Below, one piece after another: positions 17,162 through 26,464 of a stretch of DNA of 64,000 nucleotides. The notes under the pieces were generated by a model. It searched no databases and was not told the origin of the DNA. It was given only the letters and a program-made list of their open reading frames with translations. The number at the start of each line of letters is the position of its first letter. Position 1 is the first letter of the stretch. Where the stretch lies: NCBI GenBank assembly GCA_945787635.1, contig CALZIK010000071.1:1-64000 (forward strand), written 5' to 3'. This DNA is from Thermoanaerobaculia bacterium (GTDB taxonomy: Bacteria; Acidobacteriota; Thermoanaerobaculia; Multivoradales; JAHEKO01). Position numbers and translations under genes: made by a program.

Positions 17162-17259
17162 TCCGCGTTCAGGGTTTTCGCCGGGCGCACCGACTGAGGA
17201 GTAACGCCACCCGGAAGACACGGCGACCCTCGAATGCGATCATGCCGGCCGAGCGGGAC

Positions 17260-17265
17260 TAGACT
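17260..17265 (+). promoter_or_regulatory. putative -10 element of mfd (leaderless arrangement)
   Basis: TAGACT ends seven bases before the GTG at 17273, the preferred mfd start. No ribosome-binding site is visible between them. Confidence 0.45.
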
Positions 17266-17272
17266 ACGTGCC

Positions 17273-20200
17273 GTGGCCGACACCTGGCATCCGGATTCCG
17301 CGCGGCTGAGGTCTTCCGAGGCCTACGGCCGCCTGCGCGACGAGCTGGGGCCGGCCTCGGGCCTGCCGGTCGAGGCCGCCGCCTGGGTGCAGGGACTTCT
17401 GTCCGACGATCTCGCCCGAACGTCGCTGGTCGTCGTTCCGCGGGAGTCGGCGGCACTGGCGTGGAGAGCTTCGGCGCGGCTGTTCGGGCACGGAGCGGCG
17501 TTTTTTTCACCGCCTTCCCTGACCCCGTACCAGTCGACCGCGGTTCCGGTCTCGATCGCGGCGCGCGAGATCGTGGCGCTCGACCGGCTCGGCACCCAGC
17601 AGGTCCGAACCCTGATCTCGACCCCCGCCGGGCTGTTTCGGAGGCTCCCCTCGGTGGCCTCGCTGACCGAGCGAACGATCTTCTTCCGGCGAGGCGACCG
17701 GCTCGAGCTCGAGGCGCTGGTCGCGAGCCTCTCCCGGCTCGGCTTCGAGCGCCTCGACCTGGTCGGCGATGTCGGCGAGTACGCCGTCCGCGGTGGGATC
17801 GTCGATTGCTTTCCACCCGGTCGTGAAGGGCCGGTGCGGATTGACTTCTTCGGCGACCAGGTGGAATCTCTGCGCCTCTTCGACCCCGGAGACCAGCGAT
17901 CTCGGGGCGAGATCGCGGAGGTCCGGATTCTGCCGCTCGGTCTCTTCGAAAACGGAACCGACCGGATGGCCGAGCTCGGAGCTCTCCTGCTCGGCGAGGA
18001 TCCCGAGCGCCTGGATCGGGACGAGATCGCCCGCTTGGAGGGGCTTCTCGAGGGCGTGCCGTTTCCGGGGTGGGAAGAGCTCTTGCCGGTTCTCGAGCGC
18101 GACAACGTGACCCTGCTCGACTGGCTGGGCTCCGATCCGCTGACACTGGCCTTCGAGCCCGACGAGATCGACGCCGAAGTCGCGGGCTATGCCGAGCGGC
18201 TGGCGCTCGATCGCGAGCGCAAGCACGACGCGGGAGAGAGAGCCTTGCCCGAGGATCAACTCCTGGTTCCGGCCGCCTCGGTCGAAGCGTTGGTGGGTGC
18301 CGCCCAGGTCAGGATCGCCAACAGCGTCAGCGAACCCGGCGCGATCGATTTCGGCGCCAGCTCGACCGAACTCTTTCACCATCAGCTGCAGCGGTTTCCG
18401 TCCGAGGTGGCGGGGGCGCGCGCTCGCGGCGAGCGGCCGGTCATTGCGGCGCCCGCGGAGCACCGCGGCCGCCTCGAAGCGTTTTGCGAGAGCTACAGGC
18501 TCGCCATCGGGTCGGCGGGAGTCGAGGTGGTCACCGGTGAGATCGGACGCGGTTTTCGACTGCCGGCGGCCCGGCTGGTGCTGTACTCGGAAGAGCAGCT
18601 GTTCCGCCGCGTCGCCCCCCGTCGCCGCCCCAAGGGTGGTTCGGTCTTTTTCTCCAGCCTCCGGGATCTGAAGATCGGGGACTTCGTGGTTCATCAGGAT
18701 CACGGCATCGGTCAGTTCATCGGCCTGCGTAGCCTGGGCGGCTTAATCGAAGACGATTCCCATATTCCGGAGACCCTCAGAGCACTGGAGCGCGGTGGGG
18801 CGCCGGGAGGCGTCGAGGCGCTCGAAATTCAATACTCGGGCGAGCGCACTCTGCTCCTGCCGCCTTCCGGGCTCGACCGGATCCAGCGCTATCTCGGTTT
18901 TGAGGGCGTCGCGCCCAAGCTGGACCGCCTGGGCGGAACCTCGTGGGCCCGCAAGAAGCAGCGCGTCAAGGCGGGCATGCGACGCATGGCGGGCGACTTG
19001 CTCAAGCTCTACGCCGAGCGTCAACTGGCCGAGGCACCGGTGATGGCTCCCGACAGCGACCTGCAGCGCCAGTTCGACGACGCGTTCGACTACGAGCCCA
19101 CCGAAGACCAGGTCCAGGCCATCGGCGCCGTGAGGCAGGATCTCGAAGCCTCGAGGCCAATGGACCGGCTGCTTTGCGGCGACGTCGGTTTCGGCAAGAC
19201 CGAAGTCGCGATGCGCGCGGCGTTCAAGGTGGTTGACAGCGGCTACCAGGTGGCCGTGCTGGCGCCGACCACCATTCTCGCCGATCAACACCTGGAGACC
19301 TTCCGCAAGCGGATGGCCGGATTTCCTGTCGAGGTGGACATGGTCTCGCGTTTTCGAAGCGCGACCGAGATCGCGTTGGTGCGCGATCGGCTCCGAGCCG
19401 GCCGCGTCGACGTCCTGATCGGGACGCACCGTCTCTTGAGCGCCGACCTCGAGTTCCCCAAGCTGGGGCTACTGGTCATCGACGAGGAGCAGCGTTTCGG
19501 TGTCGCCCAGAAGGAGCGTCTGCGCAAGCTCAAGAAAGACGTCCACGTGCTGGCCATGACCGCGACACCCGTACCGAGGACGCTCCAGCTGTCGCTCGCG
19601 GGTGTTCGAGATCTGTCGACCATCGAAACGCCGCCTCGCGATCGCATGTCGGTGGAAACGGCGATCGTGCCGTTCGGTCAACAACTGGTGCGAGAAGCCA
19701 TCGAGTACGAGCTCGATCGCAACGGTCAGATCTTCTACGTCTACAACCGGGTCGAGAGCATCGAGGAGATGTCCGAGCAATTGCAGGAGATCTGCCCGCG
19801 AGCGCGAATCGTCATAGGTCACGGTCAGCTGGGCGAGGGCGAGCTGGCGCGGCGGATGCACGCTTTTACCGATGGGGAATACGACGTACTGCTGGCGAGC
19901 ACGATCATCGAGAACGGCATCGACATCCCCAACGTCAATACCATTCTCGTGCATCGCGCCGATCGGTTCGGATTGGCCCAGCTCTACCAGTTGCGCGGTC
20001 GGGTCGGCCGTAGCCGGCGGCTGGCGTATTGTTATCTGTTGACGCCTCCTCGGCAGTCGCTCACCGCACTGTCGCGCAAGCGCCTGGAAGCGATCCGCGA
20101 GTTTACCGAGCTGGGCGCGGGTTTTCGGGTCGCGGCGCGCGACCTCGAGATTCGTGGCGCCGGCGACCTTCTGGGTGCCGAGCAGAGCGGCCATATCGAG

Positions 20201-20704
20201 GCGGTCGGGTTGGAGACCTACCTCAAGATGCTGGAAGAGACGGTGCGCGAGCTGCAGGGCGAAGAGATCGCCGAGACAGTGTCGACCGCGGTCGAGATGC
20301 CCTTCGAGCTCAGCGTGCCCGAGGGCTACATCGCCGAACAGAACCTGAGGCTCGAGCTCTATCGCCAGATCGCCGCGGGAAAAGCCTCACCCGACGAGCT
20401 GGTCGCCGAGCTGCGCGACCGGTTTGGCGAGCCGCCGGAAGCGGTTCATCGACTGCTCGAGGTGTCGGCTCTCAAACAGCTTGCCGAGGGGTTGCGTATT
20501 CAGTCGGTCACCGGCGGCTCGGGCGTGCTCAAGATTCGGTTCAGGCAGGACACGCGGATCGAGGCCGAGCAGCTGATTCGATTCGTCGGCGAGCGCCCGG
20601 AGCTGACCTTCAGCCCGACCGGAGTGCTAACTTGGACCGGCGTGCCCGACGACAACCTGGTGGCGCGCGCGCGTGAAGCCCTGGAAGTGCTGGCGCCACA
20701 GTGA
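17273..20704 (+). CDS. mfd: transcription-repair coupling factor Mfd
   Basis: The 1143-residue DNA translocase removes stalled RNA polymerase and recruits UvrA. In order it shows UvrB-like N-terminal domains, a CarD-like RNA-polymerase interaction domain (KIGDFVVHQDHGIGQF, about residue 467), a superfamily 2 helicase core with GDVGFGKT (about 636), DEEQ box (about 737) and TATPVPRTLQLSLAGVRDLS, and a C-terminal TRCF domain (MPFELSVPEGYIAEQNLRLE). GTG 17273 is chosen because of the -10-like TAGACT just before it; an upstream in-frame ATG at 17234 would add 13 residues. Its stop overlaps the next gene (GTGA). Confidence 0.97.
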   Translation: MADTWHPDSARLRSSEAYGRLRDELGPASGLPVEAAAWVQGLLSDDLARTSLVVVPRESAALAWRASARLFGHGAAFFSPPSLTPYQSTAVPVSIAAREIVALDRLGTQQVRTLISTPAGLFRRLPSVASLTERTIFFRRGDRLELEALVASLSRLGFERLDLVGDVGEYAVRGGIVDCFPPGREGPVRIDFFGDQVESLRLFDPGDQRSRGEIAEVRILPLGLFENGTDRMAELGALLLGEDPERLDRDEIARLEGLLEGVPFPGWEELLPVLERDNVTLLDWLGSDPLTLAFEPDEIDAEVAGYAERLALDRERKHDAGERALPEDQLLVPAASVEALVGAAQVRIANSVSEPGAIDFGASSTELFHHQLQRFPSEVAGARARGERPVIAAPAEHRGRLEAFCESYRLAIGSAGVEVVTGEIGRGFRLPAARLVLYSEEQLFRRVAPRRRPKGGSVFFSSLRDLKIGDFVVHQDHGIGQFIGLRSLGGLIEDDSHIPETLRALERGGAPGGVEALEIQYSGERTLLLPPSGLDRIQRYLGFEGVAPKLDRLGGTSWARKKQRVKAGMRRMAGDLLKLYAERQLAEAPVMAPDSDLQRQFDDAFDYEPTEDQVQAIGAVRQDLEASRPMDRLLCGDVGFGKTEVAMRAAFKVVDSGYQVAVLAPTTILADQHLETFRKRMAGFPVEVDMVSRFRSATEIALVRDRLRAGRVDVLIGTHRLLSADLEFPKLGLLVIDEEQRFGVAQKERLRKLKKDVHVLAMTATPVPRTLQLSLAGVRDLSTIETPPRDRMSVETAIVPFGQQLVREAIEYELDRNGQIFYVYNRVESIEEMSEQLQEICPRARIVIGHGQLGEGELARRMHAFTDGEYDVLLASTIIENGIDIPNVNTILVHRADRFGLAQLYQLRGRVGRSRRLAYCYLLTPPRQSLTALSRKRLEAIREFTELGAGFRVAARDLEIRGAGDLLGAEQSGHIEAVGLETYLKMLEETVRELQGEEIAETVSTAVEMPFELSVPEGYIAEQNLRLELYRQIAAGKASPDELVAELRDRFGEPPEAVHRLLEVSALKQLAEGLRIQSVTGGSGVLKIRFRQDTRIEAEQLIRFVGERPELTFSPTGVLTWTGVPDDNLVARAREALEVLAPQ

Positions 20705-21531
20705 ACCACACGATCGCCAATCCGATTGCCGCAGCCGCCGTCCTCCTGCTGGCGGCGGGTTGCGGACCGGGCGCTCCCGCCGCCGACGTTGCCGCGCAGG
20801 TCGGCGCCCAGCGAGTGCCCTACGCCGAGTTCGAGGCCTATCTGGCCGCCAATGCGATTGTGGATGCTCCCTCGCTCGACAGCCGGGTCCTTTCCCGCCT
20901 CCTCGACCAGTTCCTCGACGAACTGCTTTTGAGGCGGCTCGCCGAGGAGGAGGGCATGCCCGGTGGCGCCAGCCGAGCAGGAGTTGCGGAGCTGGTCGCC
21001 CAGGCCAGCCAGGCGGTCGAGCGCGCCGAGATCGACCAGTTCTTCAACACCAATCGCGACCGCTTTCAAGAGCCGGAGCGAGTGCGCGTGCGACAGATCC
21101 TGGTGGAGGACCGCGGCACCGCCGAGCTCGCCGCTCGAGAGCTTGCCTCCGGCGCGCCCTTCGAGGACGTGGCTCGCGAGCTTTCGCAAGGCCCTAAGGC
21201 AAAGCTGGGCGGAGACCAGGGTGTTCTGGGTCGAGAGGACCTGCCGCCCGAGATCGCGGATCGGATTTTCGGTCTGGCGGCGGACGAGGTCAGCGAGATC
21301 GTCGCCGCCGACTATGGCTTCCATATCTTTCAGGTTACGGAGCGGCTCGCGCCCACGGACATGCCTCTTGAGGCGGTGGAGCCGACGATCCTCGACGAGC
21401 TTAGGGACCGCAAACGCGGCCAGGCCATCACCGCTCTCCGCGAGCGGGCCGCCAAGCGGTACAATGCCAGCGTTTACTCGAGGAACCTGCCGTTCCGGTA
21501 CGAGGGGCGATACCAGGGGAAAAATGGATAG
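20701..21531 (+). CDS. lipoprotein peptidyl-prolyl isomerase (parvulin/PpiC type)
   Basis: A 276-residue lipoprotein with signal peptide and lipobox LLAAGC (Cys about 21), a SurA_N/trigger-like helical domain (about 45-115) and a parvulin domain (about 120-225: VRVRQILVEDRGTAELAARE, ELSQGPKAKLGGDQGVLGRE, DYGFHIFQV). Parvulins accelerate proline isomerisation; here the protein would help fold outer-membrane or secreted proteins at a membrane face of the periplasm. GTG 20701 overlaps mfd by four bases, and the end overlaps the next SurA-like gene by eight. It resembles PrsA and SurA in layout. Confidence 0.93.
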   Translation: MNHTIANPIAAAAVLLLAAGCGPGAPAADVAAQVGAQRVPYAEFEAYLAANAIVDAPSLDSRVLSRLLDQFLDELLLRRLAEEEGMPGGASRAGVAELVAQASQAVERAEIDQFFNTNRDRFQEPERVRVRQILVEDRGTAELAARELASGAPFEDVARELSQGPKAKLGGDQGVLGREDLPPEIADRIFGLAADEVSEIVAADYGFHIFQVTERLAPTDMPLEAVEPTILDELRDRKRGQAITALRERAAKRYNASVYSRNLPFRYEGRYQGKNG

Positions 21532-22600
21532 AAAACGCATTCTCACGGCCGCACTGCTGGTGGCCGCGCAAGCACTGTTGCCAACCGGGCCAGCGATGGC
21601 CGAAACCAACCGAATCGTGCTTCGGGTCAACGATCGGATCGCGACCCTCTATGACTACGAGAAGCTGAAGCTGGACCGCATTCGAAACCTGGCCCGATCG
21701 AACCTCTCCGAGGAAGAGCGCCAACAGCTGATGGCGCAGGTCGGACCCGAGACCATGCGCGCGCTTTTCGAAGAGATGCTGCTGCTGTCGCGCGCCGATC
21801 AGCTCTCGATCAGGATCCCGCCGTCCGAGCTGCAGGCGGCGCTCGAGAGAACCAAGGAGAGCTTCGGTATTCGAACCGACGAAGAATACGAAGAGGCGTT
21901 GCGCCAGTCGGGCATGACCCGCGACGCTCTTCGCCAGCAGATCGAAAACGGCATGAGGATGCGTGAGGTTTTCGGGATCGAGGTGTACTCGGATATCGCC
22001 GTGGAGGAAGAAGACCTTCGCCGCTACTACGGGAATCACCCAGAGGAGTTCCGGACCCAGGCGGCGCTTCAGCTGCGCGAGGTCGTCGTGCTCGAGTCGA
22101 GCACGCTCGACTCGAGCGAACGAAGTGAGCTGGCCCAGAGGCTCCGGGAGGCGATCGCGGCGGGTGAAGCCGAGGCTCTACTCATGGAATCCGAGGCGGC
22201 GGGCTCGACCACCGGCTGGATTGACCTGGGCTGGGTCCAGGTTGGAGATCTGGACCCGCAACTGGAGGGCGCGGTCGAGAAGCTCGAGGCCGGGCAGGTA
22301 AGCGAGGCCACAGCGGCCCGGGGCGGGCTCCACTTGCTGCAGCTGGTCGAGCGTCGAGACGCGCGGCTCAGGGAGTTCTCGGAGGTACGCCAGGAGCTCG
22401 CGGCCGCCGAGCGCGACCGGCGTTTTCAGAAGAAGCAGGCCGAGTACATGAGCCGGCTCGAGAAGACCGCGTTCATCGTGTCGAATCCGCCACCCGAAGC
22501 GGCTGACTATCGTGGCCAGGGGGGCGACGCACCCTCTCCGAGCGACGGTCTGGCACCGGTGTCGGAGCCGACCGAAAGCACCGCGGCCGAGAGCGGGTAA
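21524..22600 (+). CDS. SurA-like periplasmic chaperone/peptidyl-prolyl isomerase
   Basis: This 358-residue protein has a signal peptide (MDRKRILTAALLVAAQALL, cleavage near AMA|ETN), a SurA N-terminal domain (NRIVLRVNDRIATLYDYEKLK to about 150) and a parvulin-like domain (about 185-285, QLREVVVLESS, GWIDLGWVQVGDLDP, ARGGLHLLQLVERRD), then a helix and a low-complexity tail. SurA escorts beta-barrel proteins to the outer membrane. ATG 21524 is eight bases inside the preceding gene, so the two are coupled. The longer upstream frame (to 20963) is out-of-frame shadow of that gene. Confidence 0.9.
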   Translation: MDRKRILTAALLVAAQALLPTGPAMAETNRIVLRVNDRIATLYDYEKLKLDRIRNLARSNLSEEERQQLMAQVGPETMRALFEEMLLLSRADQLSIRIPPSELQAALERTKESFGIRTDEEYEEALRQSGMTRDALRQQIENGMRMREVFGIEVYSDIAVEEEDLRRYYGNHPEEFRTQAALQLREVVVLESSTLDSSERSELAQRLREAIAAGEAEALLMESEAAGSTTGWIDLGWVQVGDLDPQLEGAVEKLEAGQVSEATAARGGLHLLQLVERRDARLREFSEVRQELAAAERDRRFQKKQAEYMSRLEKTAFIVSNPPPEAADYRGQGGDAPSPSDGLAPVSEPTESTAAESG

Positions 22601-22672
22601 ACGCCGCCCGAGCGCGCACGCCCCACGCTCGCTCGCGTTGGTTTTACGCCCCGTTTTCGGGTCTGCCGAGAT

Positions 22673-22712
22673 GTGGACCAAAATGGACAGAAGTGGAGCC
22701 CGATGGTAAAGT
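22673..22712 (+). promoter_or_regulatory. mraZ promoter overlapping a four-copy TGG operator (probable MraZ box)
   Basis: TGG triplets at 22674, 22684, 22694 and 22704 stand exactly 10 bp apart, three of them as TGGA, with five-base spacers between five-base boxes, as in the TGGGN repeats bound by Escherichia coli MraZ. The second box supplies a -35 (TGGACA, 22684-22689). After a 17-base spacer comes TAAAGT (22707-22712), preceded by TGG as an extended -10. The rest of the 145-base gap between the SurA-like gene and mraZ shows nothing else clear. Confidence 0.8.
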
Positions 22713-22745
22713 CGGTCGGGTTTCCGAAGAAGGTGACGTCTGCTC

Positions 22746-23186
22746 ATGTTTCGTGGAAGTGCGCCAGCCAAGATCGACGACAAGGGGCGGCTGAAAGTCC
22801 CGACGTCGTTTCGCCGTTTGCTCGAAGAGCGCTATGGCCGAGAGGTCTTCATCACCTCCGTCGTCGGTGATTCCGTCCAGCTCTATCCGCTGGCCGTCTG
22901 GGAGGATTTCGAGCTGCGACTCGCCAACCTTCCATCCACGGATCGCACCAAGCGCCGCTACCTCGAGCGCGTGGCCTACTTCGGCCAGCAGGCGCGGCTC
23001 GACTCCCAAGGGCGAGTCGTGGTCCCGCCGCTTCTGCGGGAGAGCGCCGACATGACCGGCGAAGTGGTGGTTGCCGGGCGCCTGGATCACCTCGAGGTCT
23101 GGAACCACGAGCGATTGCTGGCGCGCTTCCGGGATCAGCCCTTCACCGATGACGATTTCGAGTATCTGAGCGAACGCGGGATCTGA
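22746..23186 (+). CDS. mraZ: transcriptional regulator MraZ
   Basis: The 146-residue protein has two SpoVT/AbrB-type DNA-binding repeats: MFRGSAPAKIDDKGRLKVPT at the start and QQARLDSQGRVVVPPLLR near residue 80, with the paired (D/S)xxGR motif. MraZ forms a ring and represses its own dcw operon through direct TGG repeats; a matching four-copy repeat lies 40-70 bases upstream. It is the first gene of the dcw cluster and is followed 30 bases later by rsmH, the invariant order. Length is normal. Confidence 0.98.
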   Translation: MFRGSAPAKIDDKGRLKVPTSFRRLLEERYGREVFITSVVGDSVQLYPLAVWEDFELRLANLPSTDRTKRRYLERVAYFGQQARLDSQGRVVVPPLLRESADMTGEVVVAGRLDHLEVWNHERLLARFRDQPFTDDDFEYLSERGI

Positions 23187-23216
23187 CCCGCATCGAACTC
23201 CATTGAAGCGACTTGC

Positions 23217-24149
23217 GTGCAGCACATACCAGTTCTTCTCGGCGAGGTTCTCGCCTACCTCCAACCCGAGCGCGGCGGGTTGTTCGTGGATTGCACGGTC
23301 GGTCTGGGTGGTCACTGCGAAGCGATTCTCGAACGCCACTCGGACGCCCGCGTGCTGGGTATCGACCGTGATCCGAGAGCGCTCGAGATGGCTCGCGAGC
23401 GCTTGCGGGTCTTCGGCTCGCGAGTGCGGCTGGTCGAGGCCGACTTCGGCGATCTCGCGCGAGTCCTCGCCGACGAAGGCGCGGAGCCCGCGGCCGGAGT
23501 GCTCGCGGACCTTGGAGTCTCGACGCTGCAGCTCGACACCGCCGCGCGGGGTTTCAGCTTCAGACGGGATGGGCCGCTCGATATGCGCATGGGAAACCAA
23601 GGTCCGACGGCAGCAGACGTCGTCAACAAATATTCGGAGGAAGCGTTGCGAAACATCATTTGGGAGTACGGCGAAGAACGACAGGCTCGTCGAATAGCGA
23701 GGGCACTGACAGAGGCTCGCGATGAAAGGCCGCTCGAGACCACCGATGACCTGAAGCGGGTCGTCTATCGAGCCAAGGGACGCTCTTCCGGACGGCCCGG
23801 CCGAAGGGAGGGGCGTGTGGATCCTGCAACCCGGGTCTTTCAAGCTCTCAGAATCGAGGTGAACCGTGAGCTCGCGCGTCTCGAGCAGCTGCTCGAGGAT
23901 GTCGTGAAGCTGATCGAGAGCGAGGGTAGGTTGGTGGTGATCTCGTACCACAGCCTCGAGGATCGCCTGGTCAAGAACTCACTTCGCAATCTCGCTCGCG
24001 GGAAGATCGACGAGATCACCGGCCGGTCTCACTCCGAGACCAAAGTGATCGAGGTCCTGACCAAGAAGCCGGTTCGGCCCACCGCAGAGGAAGTGGCGGT
24101 CAACCCGCGAGCCCGTTCGGCTCGGCTTCGCGCGGCCCGGAGGCTTTAG
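23217..24149 (+). CDS. rsmH: 16S rRNA (cytosine-1402-N4)-methyltransferase
   Basis: The 310-residue SAM-dependent enzyme methylates C1402 in the ribosomal P site. Evidence: HIPVLLGEVLAYLQPERGG, the SAM-binding FVDCTVGLGGHCEAIL, GIDRDPRALEMA, ADLGVSTLQLDTAARGFSFR with DMRMG, and the C-terminal VISYHSLEDRLVKNSLR and PRARSARLRAARR. The start is GTG 23217. It is classically the second gene of the dcw cluster; ftsL follows after seven bases. Confidence 0.98.
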   Translation: MQHIPVLLGEVLAYLQPERGGLFVDCTVGLGGHCEAILERHSDARVLGIDRDPRALEMARERLRVFGSRVRLVEADFGDLARVLADEGAEPAAGVLADLGVSTLQLDTAARGFSFRRDGPLDMRMGNQGPTAADVVNKYSEEALRNIIWEYGEERQARRIARALTEARDERPLETTDDLKRVVYRAKGRSSGRPGRREGRVDPATRVFQALRIEVNRELARLEQLLEDVVKLIESEGRLVVISYHSLEDRLVKNSLRNLARGKIDEITGRSHSETKVIEVLTKKPVRPTAEEVAVNPRARSARLRAARRL

Positions 24150-24156
24150 TCGAGAC

Positions 24157-24501
24157 GTGAAGCGCGCCTATGCCGTGGTACGGCCGGTCTTCAATGACTA
24201 TCTGATCCGAGAGCGCGATCGCCGCCGCCGCCGGGACCTCCTGTGGGTGGCGGCGGTTCTGCTTCCCGTGGCGGTCTGCGCTCTGGTCTACGTTTGGCTC
24301 CACGTCGAGGTCTTGCGCGTCGGATACCGGATTCACGAGCTCGAGCAGCAGCTCGAGCAACGGGTGGAGCTCGAACGCCGGCTCGGCCTCGAGGCCGCAT
24401 ATCTCCAGAGCCCGCGGCGAATCGAAGAGCGTGCGGTACGAGAGCTGGGCATGTCGGCCCCGGACTCCGAGCAGCTCTTGTTCGTGGAGGCGACGCCGTG
24501 A
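24157..24501 (+). CDS. ftsL: FtsL-like cell division protein
   Basis: A 114-residue bitopic protein: basic cytoplasmic head (RDRRRRRDLL), one membrane helix (about 28-48) and a leucine-zipper-like coiled coil (VLRVGYRIHELEQQLEQRVE) ending in QSPRRIEERAVRELGMSAP, the FtsL/DivIC pattern. Sequence is poorly conserved in this family, so the name rests on topology and on its place between rsmH and ftsI. It should form the FtsQLB complex with ftsB (15349) and ftsQ (34008). The GTG start at 24157 follows rsmH by seven bases. Confidence 0.87.
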   Translation: MKRAYAVVRPVFNDYLIRERDRRRRRDLLWVAAVLLPVAVCALVYVWLHVEVLRVGYRIHELEQQLEQRVELERRLGLEAAYLQSPRRIEERAVRELGMSAPDSEQLLFVEATP

Positions 24502-26450
24502 ACATCCGGTTGGCCGCCTTTCTGATCGCGATGGCTCTTTGGACAGCCGTCATTTCGGCTCGACTGGTCGAGTTGCAGGTCGTCGAGCACGAGGCCTACG
24601 CGAAGCGCGCCCTGGATCAACAGCAGAAAACCGTCGAGCTGGCGCCCCCCAGGGGCACGCTCTTCGACGCGCGCGGGCGCAAGCTGGCCGTCTCGGTCGC
24701 GGTGGACTCGGCCTATGTGCTGCCCCACGAGGTGGCGGATGCTGAAGCGGCGGCCCAACGGATCGCGGAGGTTTTGGGCTGGTCGAAAAAAACGGTTCTC
24801 GCGCGCCTGACCGACGATCGTCGCTGGCTCTGGCTGGCCCGCCAGCTCGATCCGCCGGCCGCAGACGCACTGCACGCGCTCGACCTCGAGGGTGTCAACT
24901 TCGTCAGCGAGAGCAAGCGGTTCTATCCGCTCGAGGAGATGGCCGGACCGGTTCTGGGTTTCGTGGGTACCGATCACTCGGGGCTGGCAGGGTTGGAGGC
25001 GACCTACGATTCGGTGGTCTCCGGTGAGCCGGTGCGGCGCAAGCTCCTGAGGGACGCTCTCGACGGTCGGGTGGTGGCGCCCGGGTTCTCGTTCATCGAC
25101 GCCGCGCCTGGAGCCGATCTGCACCTGACTCTCGACGCGACGGTGCAGTACGTGGTCGAGGACGAGCTGGGGCGAGCTCTCGATGCCACCGGCGCCAAGT
25201 CGGGAGTGGTCGTGATGCTGCGGCCCGAGACCGGAGCGGTTCTGGCGATGGCGTCGTTGCCGGCCTTTGATCCCAACCGGTTCGGCGCCTATGACTCGAG
25301 CCAATGGAAAAACGCCGCGATCGAAAGCGCCTACGAGCCCGGCTCCACCTTCAAGGCGGTGGTCGCTTCCGCGGTCCTCGACCGGAACCTCGTCGATCCG
25401 ATGGACGTAATCGACTGCGAGCAAGGTGCGATCACCCTCGGATCGACCAGGATCGGGGATCACAAGCGTTTTGGCAAGCTGACCTTTCGCGAGGTAGTCG
25501 CGCGGTCGAGCAATGTCGGCGCGATCAAGACCGGGCTGCTGCTCGAGCGCTCCGACTTCTACGACGCCGTGCGCCGGTTCGGATTCGGGGACGGGACCGG
25601 CATCGACTTGCCGGGTGAGAGCGCGGGCATCGTGCGCCCGGTCGAGAGATGGTCGAAGTACGAAGCGGCCTATCTGTCGATCGGCCAGGGAGTCTCGGTG
25701 ACGCCGCTGCAGCTGGCCAGGGCTTTCGGCGCCCTTGCCAACGGTGGCTATCTGGTCGAGCCGCATTTGGTCGGTTTCATAGATCGAGGCGGTCGCCGGC
25801 TGAGTCCGGAGCGCTCTGCTCCGAGCGGCCCGATCGCGGGCGCGTCGACGCTGCGGTCATTGACTCGTCTGCTCGAGGCAGTGGTCGAGGAAGGCGGGGG
25901 AACCGCAGCGGCGGTTGCCGGCTACCGGGTCGCCGGCAAGACCGGCACGGCCCAGAAGGCGCAGCCGGGAGCCGGCTATTTCGCCGATCGCCATGTGGCG
26001 AGCTTTGTCGGTTTCGTTCCGTCCCGCGCGCCCGAGGTCGTGGCGCTGGTGATTCTCGACGAGCCCAAGGGGAAATACTACGGAGGCGAAGTGGCCGCTC
26101 CGGTTTTCAGCGCCATCATGACGCGAGTCCTGCCCTATCTGGGAGTGGCGCCCGGTGTTGCGGAGCCTCCGCCCGGTCGGTTCGAGCCCGCGAGCCCGGT
26201 GGCGGAGAGCCCGCCGGCGCTGCTGGTCAGAACCGTACCTCCCGAACCGGTCGAGGGCGCGGGTACCTACGACTCGGTTCCCGACTTGCGCGGATTGACG
26301 GCGAGAGAGGCAATCGGAGAGCTGGCGAGAGCGGGCCTGGTTCCCACGCTCCACGGCAGTGGATTCGTCGAAGCTCAGGTTCCGCTACCGGGTCAACCGC
26401 TGGAGCAAGCCGGAGGAAAGGTCGAACTCTGGCTCGGAGCGAGATCTTGA
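24498..26450 (+). CDS. ftsI: division-specific peptidoglycan transpeptidase FtsI (PBP3) with a C-terminal PASTA domain
   Basis: The 650-residue class B penicillin-binding protein cross-links septal peptidoglycan. It has an N-terminal membrane helix (about 3-20), a PBP dimer domain, and a transpeptidase domain with all three motifs: SxxK as STFK (YEPGSTFKAVVAS, about residue 287), SSN (ARSSNVGAIK) and KTGT (VAGKTGTAQ). One PASTA domain (about 590-650, SVPDLRGLTAREAIGELARAG) ends the protein, as in SpoVD/PBP2x of Gram-positives, whereas proteobacterial FtsI lacks it. GTG 24498 overlaps ftsL by four bases; the longer frame to 24243 overlaps ftsL and is rejected. Confidence 0.96.
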   Translation: MNIRLAAFLIAMALWTAVISARLVELQVVEHEAYAKRALDQQQKTVELAPPRGTLFDARGRKLAVSVAVDSAYVLPHEVADAEAAAQRIAEVLGWSKKTVLARLTDDRRWLWLARQLDPPAADALHALDLEGVNFVSESKRFYPLEEMAGPVLGFVGTDHSGLAGLEATYDSVVSGEPVRRKLLRDALDGRVVAPGFSFIDAAPGADLHLTLDATVQYVVEDELGRALDATGAKSGVVVMLRPETGAVLAMASLPAFDPNRFGAYDSSQWKNAAIESAYEPGSTFKAVVASAVLDRNLVDPMDVIDCEQGAITLGSTRIGDHKRFGKLTFREVVARSSNVGAIKTGLLLERSDFYDAVRRFGFGDGTGIDLPGESAGIVRPVERWSKYEAAYLSIGQGVSVTPLQLARAFGALANGGYLVEPHLVGFIDRGGRRLSPERSAPSGPIAGASTLRSLTRLLEAVVEEGGGTAAAVAGYRVAGKTGTAQKAQPGAGYFADRHVASFVGFVPSRAPEVVALVILDEPKGKYYGGEVAAPVFSAIMTRVLPYLGVAPGVAEPPPGRFEPASPVAESPPALLVRTVPPEPVEGAGTYDSVPDLRGLTAREAIGELARAGLVPTLHGSGFVEAQVPLPGQPLEQAGGKVELWLGARS

Positions 26451-26464
26451 GGATCGAAGAGGTC

